Positions 41,470 to 50,065 of a stretch of DNA of 64,000 nucleotides are shown here, piece by piece. A program made the translations under genes and the position numbers. The stretch spans positions 1-64,000 of the forward strand of contig JBAYJY010000001.1 of NCBI GenBank assembly GCA_041664945.1. Direction: 5' to 3'. The notes under the pieces are model-generated. The model was not told where the DNA came from. It made no database searches and worked only from the letters and a program-made list of their open reading frames with translations. How positions within the stretch are numbered: the first letter of the stretch is position 1; every line of letters starts with the position of its first letter. Source of the stretch: JBAYJY01 sp041664945. Its GTDB lineage: Bacteria > UBP15 > UBA6099.

Positions 41470-43104
41470 ATGGTGATTAACTTCAATTTTGATGCGATAA
41501 ACGCGAGGAATCAGGAGCGTCTGCATGGCCTGAGCGCCAAGCAGACGGTTGAGAGGTTGTCGAGCGGCTTGCGAATCAACAAAGGCGCGGATGATCCCTC
41601 CGGGCTGGCTATCGCGGCGCAGGCAAAGGCGCAGGTGCGCGGCATTTCAACAGCCCTTGGAAACGTGCAGGAATCCATTGCGCTGTACAATCTGCGCGAC
41701 GCGTATTTTGAACAAATCGACCAGATGATGAACCGGATGCGGGACCTTGCGGTGCGCGCGTCGAACGACGCCACTCTAACGCAGAGAGATCTCGAAAAGC
41801 TTGACTCCGAAGCGGTGGGGCTGAAAAGCGAAATCGACCGGATGGCGTTGTCGTCGTACAAGGTTGACGGAGGGCGGCTGTTGTACAATCCCGGCGACCT
41901 CGACGTTATATGGGTGATGGACATAACCAACAGCATGACGCCGTATGCGAATTCGCTGTATAACGATTCGGCGGCGATGTTCAACCAGTTCCAAGCGAAT
42001 GGTTTCGACCTTCAGATGGGCGTTGTCGGGTTCGATTCCATGGTGAGACAATATACGGATACCCAGACATTTCACAGCTCGGCTGCCGGGTTCATGAATG
42101 ACGTTGGTATTTTGAGAAGCCAGATACCGGCGCACCCGTCAGGCACGGAAAACGGGTTGACGGCGGTCAACACGGCGCTTGGTCTGGGAGGACTCGGCGG
42201 CGCTTTCAGGCCCACCGCGCAACATGTGGTCATTCTTATTTCAGACGAAGACAGCGACGATTTCTACACTCCTTTAACGGAAACCAATTATTTGGATAAT
42301 ATGCCGTTTGCGGCCCCTCCGGGCCCGCCAATGGTTGGCCCCTACCGCCCCGTTAATGATCCGACGGCGCATGCAGACCCTACAAACATAAAACAAAACA
42401 CAATTAATGCGCTTATCGGCGCCGACGCTACGCTGCACACGGTCGGCGTTGTGGAAAGCGGCACCGCCAATTGGGCTTGGCTTCCGGGTTGGTGGAATCT
42501 TGGCACTGCCAAACATGTTCTTCAAAACAGCCCGGACATGGACTATCAGGAAGTGGCGACCGCCCCGGGAGTTGACGGAGGCGTATATACGCTCGACACC
42601 GCAGGCGCGTGGGTTTCCAGCATAACCAACACAATGCTCGCCACCGGCGGACCGTGGGACGCCGACTTTCAGGTCGGCCCCGACGAAGGCCACATCATCA
42701 ACGGACAGTTTGAATCAGTCGGAACTTCCTCGCTTGGAATCGCCGGCGTCAGCCTCGCAGCCGTAGCTTCCGCGCAAAATTCAATCACGATTCTCGACAG
42801 GGGAATAGCGACTCTCGCCGATATGCGGACCAACACCGCGCAGATTGTCAAAAGGCTCGGCCACATCGCAAACGACCTCAGCAGTTCCCTGATAAATCTT
42901 TCAGCATACAAATCGAATATCGAAGATGCCGACATAGCGGTCGAGGTGGTCAATTCCACTATCACGCAGATAGTAAGCCGGACGACGACCTCCGCTCAGG
43001 TTCAGGCGAATGCCAATCCGGAGAATGTTAAACCGTTAGTCGATATAATCAGCAATTCGGAGCGGGTCGAAGAGTTCAACGCGTCATTCTACAATAAAAA
43101 CTGA
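41470..43104 (+). CDS. Flagellin with an embedded von Willebrand factor A domain
   Basis: 544 residues. Residues 1-140 are the conserved flagellin D0/D1 N-terminus (VERLSSGLRINKGADDPSGLAIA-type segment, MNRMRDLAVRASND). Residues about 425-527 are the matching C-terminal D1/D0 (YKSNIEDADIAVEVVNSTITQI, VQANANPENVKPL). Between them (about 144-390) lies a VWA fold: VIWVMDITNSM with MIDAS residues D151-x-T153-x-S155, SGTENGLTAVNTAL, and HVVILISDEDSDD. A 17-residue tail follows the usual flagellin end. ATG 41470 is chosen with CGGAG 9 nt upstream; TTG 41461 is an alternative. The flagellin ends polymerise the filament; the VWA domain would be displayed on its surface, possibly binding metal and ligands (inference). 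Confidence 0.9.
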   Translation: MVINFNFDAINARNQERLHGLSAKQTVERLSSGLRINKGADDPSGLAIAAQAKAQVRGISTALGNVQESIALYNLRDAYFEQIDQMMNRMRDLAVRASNDATLTQRDLEKLDSEAVGLKSEIDRMALSSYKVDGGRLLYNPGDLDVIWVMDITNSMTPYANSLYNDSAAMFNQFQANGFDLQMGVVGFDSMVRQYTDTQTFHSSAAGFMNDVGILRSQIPAHPSGTENGLTAVNTALGLGGLGGAFRPTAQHVVILISDEDSDDFYTPLTETNYLDNMPFAAPPGPPMVGPYRPVNDPTAHADPTNIKQNTINALIGADATLHTVGVVESGTANWAWLPGWWNLGTAKHVLQNSPDMDYQEVATAPGVDGGVYTLDTAGAWVSSITNTMLATGGPWDADFQVGPDEGHIINGQFESVGTSSLGIAGVSLAAVASAQNSITILDRGIATLADMRTNTAQIVKRLGHIANDLSSSLINLSAYKSNIEDADIAVEVVNSTITQIVSRTTTSAQVQANANPENVKPLVDIISNSERVEEFNASFYNKN

Positions 43105-43130
43105 AAATTTTGAAAACCATGCTTTCAGTT
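43099..43130. terminator. Weak bidirectional hairpin between convergent genes
   Basis: AACTGAAA (43099-43106) pairs with TTTCAGTT (43123-43130) over a 16-nt loop. It overlaps the ends of the flagellin and the nuclease-like gene. AT-rich stem, so weak. Confidence 0.35.
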
Positions 43131-43620
43131 ATTCTCTGAAATCGGCCGGTTTTACATTGGAGATGAAATCCTTGAATTTCTGGATTTCCTCGTCGTCGGG
43201 CGGGTTGCCGACGATTGCGTCTTTCTCGATAATTCTCTTAGAGACAAAGATGGGCGATTCCGTGCGTAGAGAGAGCGCGATGGCGTCGCTTGGCCGCGCG
43301 TCGACCAGCAGGACGTCGCCGGTTGTGTTGGCCAGAAGAATCTTGGCGTGGAAAGTGCCCTCGATAATATCGTGTATGCGGATTTCCTTGAGTTTTAAGT
43401 CGCTGGATTCGAGAATGGACTTCATGAGATCGTGGCTCATCGGGCGCGGCACCGGCACGCCCTCGAGGGCGATCTCTATCTGAGTCGCTTCGAACATTCC
43501 GATCCAGATAGGAAGGTAGCGGTCTTCGTCTTTGTCTTTTAGAAGAACGACCGGAACCTTGTTGAGTATATCGAAGCGAACACAGTAGACTTCGACAGGG
43601 ATCATATCATCGTCAATCAA
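43129..43620 (-). CDS. Bifunctional nuclease family (DUF151) protein
   Basis: 163 residues from TTG 43620, chosen because AAGGAG (43632-43627) lies exactly 6 nt upstream; the frame is open to 43677. The family pattern is clear: VVLLKDKDEDRYLPIWIGMFEATQIEIALEG, RPMSHDLM and VLLVDARPSDAIALSLRTESPIFV. Related plant and bacterial proteins show RNase/DNase activity in vitro; the cellular role in bacteria is uncertain. Convergent with the flagellin gene. Confidence 0.92.
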   Translation of the reverse strand: MIDDDMIPVEVYCVRFDILNKVPVVLLKDKDEDRYLPIWIGMFEATQIEIALEGVPVPRPMSHDLMKSILESSDLKLKEIRIHDIIEGTFHAKILLANTTGDVLLVDARPSDAIALSLRTESPIFVSKRIIEKDAIVGNPPDDEEIQKFKDFISNVKPADFRE

Positions 43621-43712
43621 GGCAGACTCCTTCTTAGGACTCAGACTATTAATTAATAGTAATATTATAGTCCGCAAATCGAGACCTTCAATAGAAATAT
43701 AAGGGGCATTTA

Positions 43713-44354
43713 TTGAAAAAAGGCCGTGGCGGCATTTTCTGCTTGCGGATTCAGGCGCGCGCGCATAAAATTCGGGAAGTGGAACAACGGGCCGGAACAG
43801 TGTTTTTCAGGGTTTCTCTTCGCAAGCGCTTAAAATACGCGGCGACGGGACTGTTGTTTCTATTGGCGGCTGTTGGTTTTTATTTCAGGGACGGCGATGC
43901 GGTTCTCTTTCGGCTTAGCGCGGTTGTCGTGCCGGGAATTTTGCTTATTTATTATTATCTGCACAGAATTAGATTGAAGATGGATGACGAAGGGATATCG
44001 CTTTTCTGGCCTCTGCAAGGAGAAAAGCGGTTGAAGTGGGACGAGATAGCGCAGGTGCGCCGGTCGGACGCGGCGCCAGGCAGGTATTTTTTCATCGACC
44101 TGATAGCGTCTCCCGACAGGTCGGTTCAGTTCAATCCTTTTATGTTCGAATGCCCGTCGGAGATCGTGAATGAGCTGAACCGCCACCTGAGGTTCGAGTT
44201 GCTGGGGGGAGACGCGGCGAAGGAAAAACTTCTTTCAGACGAACTGGCGGCGGTCGCTGACGAGAAGCCTGACGCGTTGTCCGGCTCGCAGTGGCTTCTG
44301 ATCGCCGCGCTTATTTGTGTTCTTATCGTCGGGATTTTCTTTTTGCTAAAATAG
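43713..44354 (+). CDS. Membrane protein of unknown function, 213 residues
   Basis: Two membrane helices (about 40-58 and 67-84) form a hairpin, followed by a beta-rich cytoplasmic part (IRLKMDDEGISLFWPLQGEKRLKWDEIAQVRR) that resembles a bacterial PH-like domain, and a C-terminal helix (about 192-212). The start is TTG 43713 with AAGGGG (43701-43706) 6 nt upstream. No family assignment is firm. Confidence 0.68.
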   Translation: MKKGRGGIFCLRIQARAHKIREVEQRAGTVFFRVSLRKRLKYAATGLLFLLAAVGFYFRDGDAVLFRLSAVVVPGILLIYYYLHRIRLKMDDEGISLFWPLQGEKRLKWDEIAQVRRSDAAPGRYFFIDLIASPDRSVQFNPFMFECPSEIVNELNRHLRFELLGGDAAKEKLLSDELAAVADEKPDALSGSQWLLIAALICVLIVGIFFLLK

Positions 44355-44367
44355 ACGCGTTTTCCGC

Positions 44368-44385
44368 ATCTCATTAATTTGAGAT
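44368..44385. terminator. Small perfect hairpin between convergent genes
   Basis: ATCTCA (44368-44373) and TGAGAT (44380-44385) flank TTAATT. Six base pairs with no T-run, so only a weak terminator candidate. Confidence 0.3.
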
Positions 44386-44730
44386 TCAGCGGTCTTCGAT
44401 TTTCTTTTCGCTTATCTCTACCGCTTCAACATCTATCACGTTGCCATTATTGCCGCCGTCCGGTTTTCCCATATAAGCTTTTTTGCCGAATATATCGCGG
44501 CTCCTGTTAAGCGAATATCGAAAATCCATCTTTGCCGGTTTTCCGAGCAGAAGCGAAAAGCCGCCTGCCGCCAGCATCAGCGCCGCCAAAACTATAAAAA
44601 ACAAAAACGCTATTATCATGAATGGAACCGCGACGATGCCCATGCCGCCCGCTCCGCTCTCTTTTGAGAATGAATGGACGAACTCGCCGCCTCGGGCCGG
44701 AAGGTTGTTCCCGTCGTCTTTGTCCGACAT
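44386..44730 (-). CDS. Small single-pass membrane protein of unknown function
   Basis: 114 residues from ATG 44730 (MSDKDDG); AGGGG is 6 nt upstream, and the ATG at 44748 is less well placed. One hydrophobic segment (about 29-56, GIVAVPFMIIAFLFFIVLAA) separates an acidic N-terminus from a polar tail with NVIDVEAVEISEKK. It starts just after the GH2 gene's stop, so it is likely co-transcribed. No family recognised. Confidence 0.62.
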   Translation of the reverse strand: MSDKDDGNNLPARGGEFVHSFSKESGAGGMGIVAVPFMIIAFLFFIVLAALMLAAGGFSLLLGKPAKMDFRYSLNRSRDIFGKKAYMGKPDGGNNGNVIDVEAVEISEKKIEDR

Positions 44731-44744
44731 AGCGCGCCCCTGAT

Positions 44745-46553
44745 TCAAACGGAACCGGCCCGTTCAGCGACGATCCTGTCGACCTCGAGGTTGACCGCCT
44801 GAATTTCTTCGGCCGGTATTTTTGTTTTTCTGTCGAATGTGAGAAGGCCGTTCTGTTCCTGTTCGGTGTCGTACTGCTGAGTGTAGCAGAAGCCTTGAAA
44901 GAGATCGCAGCGGGCGATGCCGAGAGTATAATCGCGGAAGTTGTCGATCAGCGGTTTTTCCTGCGTCTTGTAGAAACCGAAACCGCCGTATTCGCTGATA
45001 AGCATGGGTTGCCCCTCGTACTTGGCGCCCGGGGCGAGCGCGCAAACCGGGCTTTCCGCCGGGTCGAATTGCCTGATCATGTTGCCGATGTCGAAGCGCA
45101 TGTTTTTCTGGTTGCGCAGTTTCTCATAGTGAGCGTTCGCTTTTTCCGCCGTTCCGAGATAGTGGTGGAGGTCGAGAATGTCAGTGCGGACGTGCTCGAA
45201 TCCGCTGTTGTCGATCACCGGACGGGTCGGATCGAGTTCTTTTGTGTAAAGATACATTTCCTCTACATACTTGCGCGCGCTTTCCGACCAAAGGATACTC
45301 TTGATCCCCCAACTTTCGTTGAACGGAACCCAGGTGATGATGCATGGATGGTTGCGGTCCCTTGCGATCGCCTCGCGCCATTGAGTCTTGAATTCGTGTT
45401 TCATTACTTTTGAAAAACACAGCGCGGAGGGCATTTCCTCCCATAGGAGAAACCCGAGCGCGTCGCACCAGAAATGAAATCGCGGATCTTCAATCTTCTG
45501 ATGCATCCGGGCGCCGTTGAATCCCATTTCCTTCGCCTGCTCGACATCCGTTCTGAACATCGAAGGATCGGCCGGCGTATAGTGGCCCTCCGGGAAGTAG
45601 CCCTGGTTTAGAAGCAGCTTCTGATACAAAGGCTTTCCGTTGAGAAGAATCGATTTGTCTTTAATTGCGATGGATCGGAAAGCGAAATAGGTTTCGACCG
45701 AATCGAATGGAGCGCCGCCTGGGCCGAGCAGCTCGATTTTAAGCGGGTATAAATGAGGCGAATCCGGAGACCATGGTTCGATTTCGTTAATGTTGAATTC
45801 GGCGCGAAAGGATTTTTTCAGGGTTGAGTCCGAAAGATCTGATTCGAAGCAAATCGCGCCGCCACCGGGGAGGTCGGCGGTCAGCCTGATTTTTGCCGGC
45901 GCCGCCGCGCCGTTCCATTCCACAAAAGCGCTCACGAGGCCTGTTCCGAGGTCCGCGCGGATGTCTGCTGACGCAAGATAAGCCTGTCCTACGGACTCCA
46001 GATAAACCGGCTGCCATATTCCTGTTACGGTTGTATAGAATATTGACACAGGCTTCCATAGAACTGTTTGTTTCCCGCGCGGTATTCGCGGGTCGTGCGT
46101 GTCGAAAACGCGGACCGTCAATACGTTTCCGCCGTCTTTCAACGCATCGGTGATGTCGAACCGGAAGGGCGTGTAGCCGCCGGTGTGCGAGCCGATTAAT
46201 TTGCCGTTGAGCCATACGCGCGCTTCGTAGTCGACAGCGCCGAAATTAAGCAAAACCCTCCGGTTCCGGGTGAAATCGGGATCGAGCTCAAAACGTTTTT
46301 TATACCATGCATAGTGTGATGCGCCGGCGCTGCCGATGCCGGACGCTTTCGCTTCAACGCAGAACGGCACGATTATTTTTTCTTTTAACGGCTGCGCGCC
46401 GCACATTTGTTTCGAATCGACTGTAGAGCTCTTTGATGTTTGAAACTCCCATTCGCCGTCGAGCGAAAGCCATTTTTCTCTCATCCAGTCTGGGCGCGGT
46501 CGCGCGGCGCGTTCGTTTGTTTTAAGTTTGTCATTGAAGGGTGTTTCGCTCAT
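44745..46553 (-). CDS. Glycoside hydrolase family 2 protein (beta-galactosidase/glucuronidase-like)
   Basis: 602 residues with the GH2 order: sugar-binding jelly roll (about 25-185, including AVDYEARVWLNGKLIGSHTGGYTPF), Ig-like domain (186-285), then TIM barrel. Catalytic acid/base Glu is in WVPFNESWG and the nucleophile in LISEYGGFGFY. There is no signal peptide, so it acts in the cytoplasm on imported glycosides. Exact sugar specificity cannot be inferred. Confidence 0.92.
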   Translation of the reverse strand: MSETPFNDKLKTNERAARPRPDWMREKWLSLDGEWEFQTSKSSTVDSKQMCGAQPLKEKIIVPFCVEAKASGIGSAGASHYAWYKKRFELDPDFTRNRRVLLNFGAVDYEARVWLNGKLIGSHTGGYTPFRFDITDALKDGGNVLTVRVFDTHDPRIPRGKQTVLWKPVSIFYTTVTGIWQPVYLESVGQAYLASADIRADLGTGLVSAFVEWNGAAAPAKIRLTADLPGGGAICFESDLSDSTLKKSFRAEFNINEIEPWSPDSPHLYPLKIELLGPGGAPFDSVETYFAFRSIAIKDKSILLNGKPLYQKLLLNQGYFPEGHYTPADPSMFRTDVEQAKEMGFNGARMHQKIEDPRFHFWCDALGFLLWEEMPSALCFSKVMKHEFKTQWREAIARDRNHPCIITWVPFNESWGIKSILWSESARKYVEEMYLYTKELDPTRPVIDNSGFEHVRTDILDLHHYLGTAEKANAHYEKLRNQKNMRFDIGNMIRQFDPAESPVCALAPGAKYEGQPMLISEYGGFGFYKTQEKPLIDNFRDYTLGIARCDLFQGFCYTQQYDTEQEQNGLLTFDRKTKIPAEEIQAVNLEVDRIVAERAGSV

Positions 46554-46661
46554 AAAAATCCTTCTCTAATATTCGCTTGATTCCAACTCTCTCAAAATAC
46601 TCTAAACTTAGAATAATAGTCTAATGAAATATTGGAGCCTGTAAAGTTGTTGAGGGCTAAT

Positions 46662-46892
46662 TCAGACTCTGTCCGGTCCTATGAATGTGGTCAGTTGAGT
46701 GTCTGAATGGCCGCAGCGTTTGCAGCGGAGGCTGCCGGAGCGGAGGCGTTTGAACGCTTTGTGAACGCAGTCGCTGCAGGCTTTATAGTCGCATGCGGGG
46801 CAATAATAAGCGAACGGCGCATTGCGGCACACATCGCAGATAATTTCGCCGAATTCGCCGGCGGTCAGGCCTTGCGCGTCAATTTCTATCAT
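46662..46892 (-). CDS. Small zinc-ribbon protein
   Basis: 76 residues with four Cys pairs: CDVC, CPAC, CSDC and CKRC, consistent with two zinc sites. It overlaps the end of folP by 4 nt (ATGA-type overlap), so it belongs to the mltG-radical SAM-folP operon. The function is unknown; a regulatory or RNA-binding role would be a guess. Confidence 0.7.
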   Translation of the reverse strand: MIEIDAQGLTAGEFGEIICDVCRNAPFAYYCPACDYKACSDCVHKAFKRLRSGSLRCKRCGHSDTQLTTFIGPDRV

Positions 46893-47794
46893 GGTTGCCT
46901 TTCGTCAACACTTGTTCGGACGGCGGCGTCGGCGAAACGAACTGAGCGGGCTGTTTCGCGGACATCGTGGGCGCGGATGATGTCTGCGCCGCGAGCGACG
47001 GCGAGAACCGCCGCGGCGAGCGAGCCTTCGAGCCGGTCCTGCGGCGCGAGGCCGAGCGTTTTTCCTATGAACATTTTTCTTGAAGCCCCTATCAGAATCG
47101 GGCGCCCGTGCCGTTTAAAGCCGCTTATGTTGTTCAAAATTTCAAGATTGTGTTCGACGGTTTTTCCGAACCCGATGCCCGGATCCAGAATAATCTGAGT
47201 TTCTTTGATACCCGCTTTCGCCGCCGCGTCGATTCTCTCTTCGAAAAAACGGTTGATCTCTTCGCAAACGCCGACGGGGTATGACGGGTTGTTCTGCATA
47301 TCGGCGGGAGTCCCGAGCATGTGCATGAGACAGTACGGAGCGCCGGAAATCGAGACGACACGGGCGAGATCGGGGTCGAGGCGGAGCGCGGAAATGTCGT
47401 TGATCATATCCGCGCCTGCTTCCAGAGCGGCGGCAGCGACTTTCGATTTGTATGTGTCTATGGATATGCGGGCTTTCGGAAACGAAATCCGAATTTCCTT
47501 AATGAGCGGAATCGTTCTCAGGATTTCTTCTTCTTCTGAAATCCGCCGCGCCCCGGGCCGCGAAGATTCGCCGCCCACATCTAAGATGTCTGCCCCGTCC
47601 TCGATCATCGCGGAGGCGGCTGCGATCGCCGCGGACAGCGAATAGTTTTTCCCGCCGTCGAAGAATGAATCAGGGGTGCAGTTGATAATGCCCATGACGT
47701 AAGTGCGGAGTCCGAACTCCATCGGGCCTTCGGGCCATATAGCCGGCGGCGGCGCGGCGTGTTCGTTTTGAAAACCTGGCATGTTAGTTGCCAT
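46889..47794 (-). CDS. folP: Dihydropteroate synthase
   Basis: Joins p-aminobenzoate to dihydropterin pyrophosphate in folate synthesis. Signatures are GIINCTPDSFFDGG, ADILDVGGESSRPGA, RISIDTYKSKVA, MINDISAL and PILIGASRKMFIG. 301 residues, with about 25 extra residues at the N-terminus. Radical SAM gene lies 12 nt upstream. Confidence 0.96.
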   Translation of the reverse strand: MATNMPGFQNEHAAPPPAIWPEGPMEFGLRTYVMGIINCTPDSFFDGGKNYSLSAAIAAASAMIEDGADILDVGGESSRPGARRISEEEEILRTIPLIKEIRISFPKARISIDTYKSKVAAAALEAGADMINDISALRLDPDLARVVSISGAPYCLMHMLGTPADMQNNPSYPVGVCEEINRFFEERIDAAAKAGIKETQIILDPGIGFGKTVEHNLEILNNISGFKRHGRPILIGASRKMFIGKTLGLAPQDRLEGSLAAAVLAVARGADIIRAHDVRETARSVRFADAAVRTSVDERQP

Positions 47795-47806
47795 GCGGCA
47801 ATGCTC

Positions 47807-48898
47807 CTAAAGGCTCGCGCCCGCGAGTTTAATGTATTCCGTGGGCGAGAGGAAGATGTTCGACAAGGCCGGCGATGACATGCCGCAGAAACATTCGCTG
47901 GATCCCACTTGCTGGCGCACCCGCCGGGCGGTTTCCGACTTAAGGATGCGCTCGAGGTCGAACTGGTTTTCGCGCAGGTCGCCCATCTCGCGCGCGGCGA
48001 CGGGGCAGTCGCGCACGGAGCCGGCCGGGTCGATGTAAAGAGATGCGTGGCCTGCGAGGCAGGATCGGGTCCGCTTCATTTTGCCGATGTTGTCGAGCAT
48101 GATTTCGGTTCGCCGCTCGAGGAAATGCTTAAGAATACGGATGGAACTCCGGCCCCTAAGCGCGGAGAGTTTTTGAAAATACAATTTTGCTATTTCGTCG
48201 AGTTCGTCGAATTCAGGCATTACGTCAACGCCGACGGCGCCGAGCGCCTCGCAGCCGAAAGCGGCATCGAACGAAACGAGATCCGGATAGAGCATGAAAA
48301 CGTCCTCGAGAAGTCTTTTAGCGAATCTCGCATTGAAGCGCGACATTAGAATATGGAATCCGACGAGCAGGTTGGGGGCCGCGACTTGTTTTAGAGACTG
48401 ATAGCTTTTAAGGACCGTTTCGAATGACTCCGGCACGCCGCCGCGCATGGAATCGAGTTCCTCCCGGACGCCGTCCATGGAAATCCAAACGAGAAATTGT
48501 GTGTCGCGGTAGTAATTCGCGAGCGTCTGGATTTCGTTTTTAATGCGGTCGGGCTGATCGCCGCAGGTTTCGATAATTACAAGAGGAGGCGCGAGCTTTT
48601 TGCATGCCAGACCCGCGATCTTTCCGAAGTCGTCGCGCATGAACGGCTCGCCGCCTGTGAACGTGAGGCAGAAAGGCGTGAAATTCATTTTGTCGAACAT
48701 CGCCGCGTATTCTTTCAGAGAAAGTTCTTTTGTATGTGATTTAGAGAAACTGTGGCATGTGCGGCAAAGGTTCAAGCAGCGGTAAGTGACGGCGAAAGTG
48801 AGCTGAAACGGAGCGATCACCGGCCGGCCGAGCAGGCGGAACGAGCGGTGAAAAGGAACGTCCACCGACCGGAGTAGAATTTCGCGTCTGAGCGTCAC
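47807..48898 (-). CDS. Radical SAM protein with C-terminal cysteine cluster
   Basis: 363 residues. The radical SAM cluster motif is CLNLCRTC (CxxxCxxC) in FAVTYRCLNLCRTC; LTFTGGEPFMRDDF is the second hallmark. Additional cysteines near the C-terminus (RSCLAGHASLYIDPAG, RDCPVA, SECFCGM) resemble SPASM/twitch auxiliary cluster domains. Such enzymes often modify peptides or cofactors; no precursor peptide was found nearby. It is encoded between mltG and folP with short gaps. Confidence 0.9.
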   Translation of the reverse strand: MTLRREILLRSVDVPFHRSFRLLGRPVIAPFQLTFAVTYRCLNLCRTCHSFSKSHTKELSLKEYAAMFDKMNFTPFCLTFTGGEPFMRDDFGKIAGLACKKLAPPLVIIETCGDQPDRIKNEIQTLANYYRDTQFLVWISMDGVREELDSMRGGVPESFETVLKSYQSLKQVAAPNLLVGFHILMSRFNARFAKRLLEDVFMLYPDLVSFDAAFGCEALGAVGVDVMPEFDELDEIAKLYFQKLSALRGRSSIRILKHFLERRTEIMLDNIGKMKRTRSCLAGHASLYIDPAGSVRDCPVAAREMGDLRENQFDLERILKSETARRVRQQVGSSECFCGMSSPALSNIFLSPTEYIKLAGASL

Positions 48899-48924
48899 TC
48901 GGCGCCTCCCGGCTTGAAATCTCG

Positions 48925-49929
48925 CTATCTGTTTTTTCTCACTTGTTCCACCGCGCGGTTATGCTCGTCCCCGGTGCGGCTGAAAATGTGCGAACCGTCG
49001 CCTTTGGCGACGTAGAAGAAAAAATCAGATTTTTCGGGATGGATAGCCGCGTTCAGGGAAGTGCGCCCGGGATTGCAGATCGGGCCGGGCGGCAGCCCGA
49101 AATTTTTATATGTGTTGTATGGCGAATCGACTTCGAGGTCTTTGTAGTAAAGCCTTTCTTTCCGTTCCGGCAGCGCGTACTGCACGGTAGCGTCGCATTG
49201 GAGTTTGATGTCGTGTTTCAGGCGGTTTAAGAGAACGCCGGCTATGAGCGGCCTTTCGCGCTCCACTTTCGCCTCGTCCTCAATCAGCGATGCAAGCGTT
49301 ACCGCCTCAAGCGTTGTGAATCCGATTTCCTTCGCCCGCGCCTGCGCGCTTTCGTTGAAGATTTCGAAGAACTGGTCTACCATGCGTTGCGCCATGGTCT
49401 GGCAGGTTGATTTTTCGTTAAAAAAATAAGTCTCGGGAAAGAGAAATCCTTCGAGGTTTGTCAGGCCGGCGCCGTGCGTGTTGATGCCGGTCCCCTGCGG
49501 GTCGCGCGCGAAGGCCATGAAATCCTTGGCGCGGCAAAGCCCGTTTTCGTCGAACCGCGCGGCGATCTCGGACGCGGTGAATCCTTCGGGAATCGTGATT
49601 CTATAATTCTTCTCAAGCGGCTCGGTTGTTGCGAGCAGTTCTGAAATTTCGCGCGTCTGCATCGCGCCGTTAAGTTTGTACTGGCCCACTTTCAGGTTCT
49701 TCAGATTATCGTTGAAGTATGTTACGACCATGAAATAAATCGCGCTTCTGACGAAATGCTGTTCCTGCAGCCGCCGCGCGATATCTATCGCGCTTTCGCC
49801 TTTATTTATCGTAAACGCGCGCTCCGCGCCGCCGCTTTCGGCGGGGGCATTGAAATATGCCATGGCGATGACTGCCGTCGCCGTCAGAACGAGCGCCGCC
49901 ACGAGCAGTCCTTTTAGTAACTTAATCAA
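48925..49929 (-). CDS. mltG: Endolytic murein transglycosylase MltG
   Basis: Cleaves nascent glycan strands at the inner membrane. 334 residues from TTG 49929, preferred because AGGAGG (49942-49937) lies 7 nt upstream; the frame extends to 49959. An N-terminal membrane anchor (about 5-23) precedes the LysM-like and YceG domains; the catalytic Glu is in LASLIEDEAKVERERP, and LQCDATVQYALPE and YNTYKNFGLPPGPICNPG are diagnostic. Confidence 0.95.
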   Translation of the reverse strand: MIKLLKGLLVAALVLTATAVIAMAYFNAPAESGGAERAFTINKGESAIDIARRLQEQHFVRSAIYFMVVTYFNDNLKNLKVGQYKLNGAMQTREISELLATTEPLEKNYRITIPEGFTASEIAARFDENGLCRAKDFMAFARDPQGTGINTHGAGLTNLEGFLFPETYFFNEKSTCQTMAQRMVDQFFEIFNESAQARAKEIGFTTLEAVTLASLIEDEAKVERERPLIAGVLLNRLKHDIKLQCDATVQYALPERKERLYYKDLEVDSPYNTYKNFGLPPGPICNPGRTSLNAAIHPEKSDFFFYVAKGDGSHIFSRTGDEHNRAVEQVRKNR

Positions 49930-50065
49930 CAGTCGGCCTCCTAAAAAATCCGTAAGCAAATTATATTGCGCCGCTGCGTTGTGAACAAGGGCGAAACAGC
50001 GGTTGGCTGTGAAAGAAGAATATCGAGCCCCGGATAATGCAGAGCGCTTGCTCGCTGGTCTGGCG

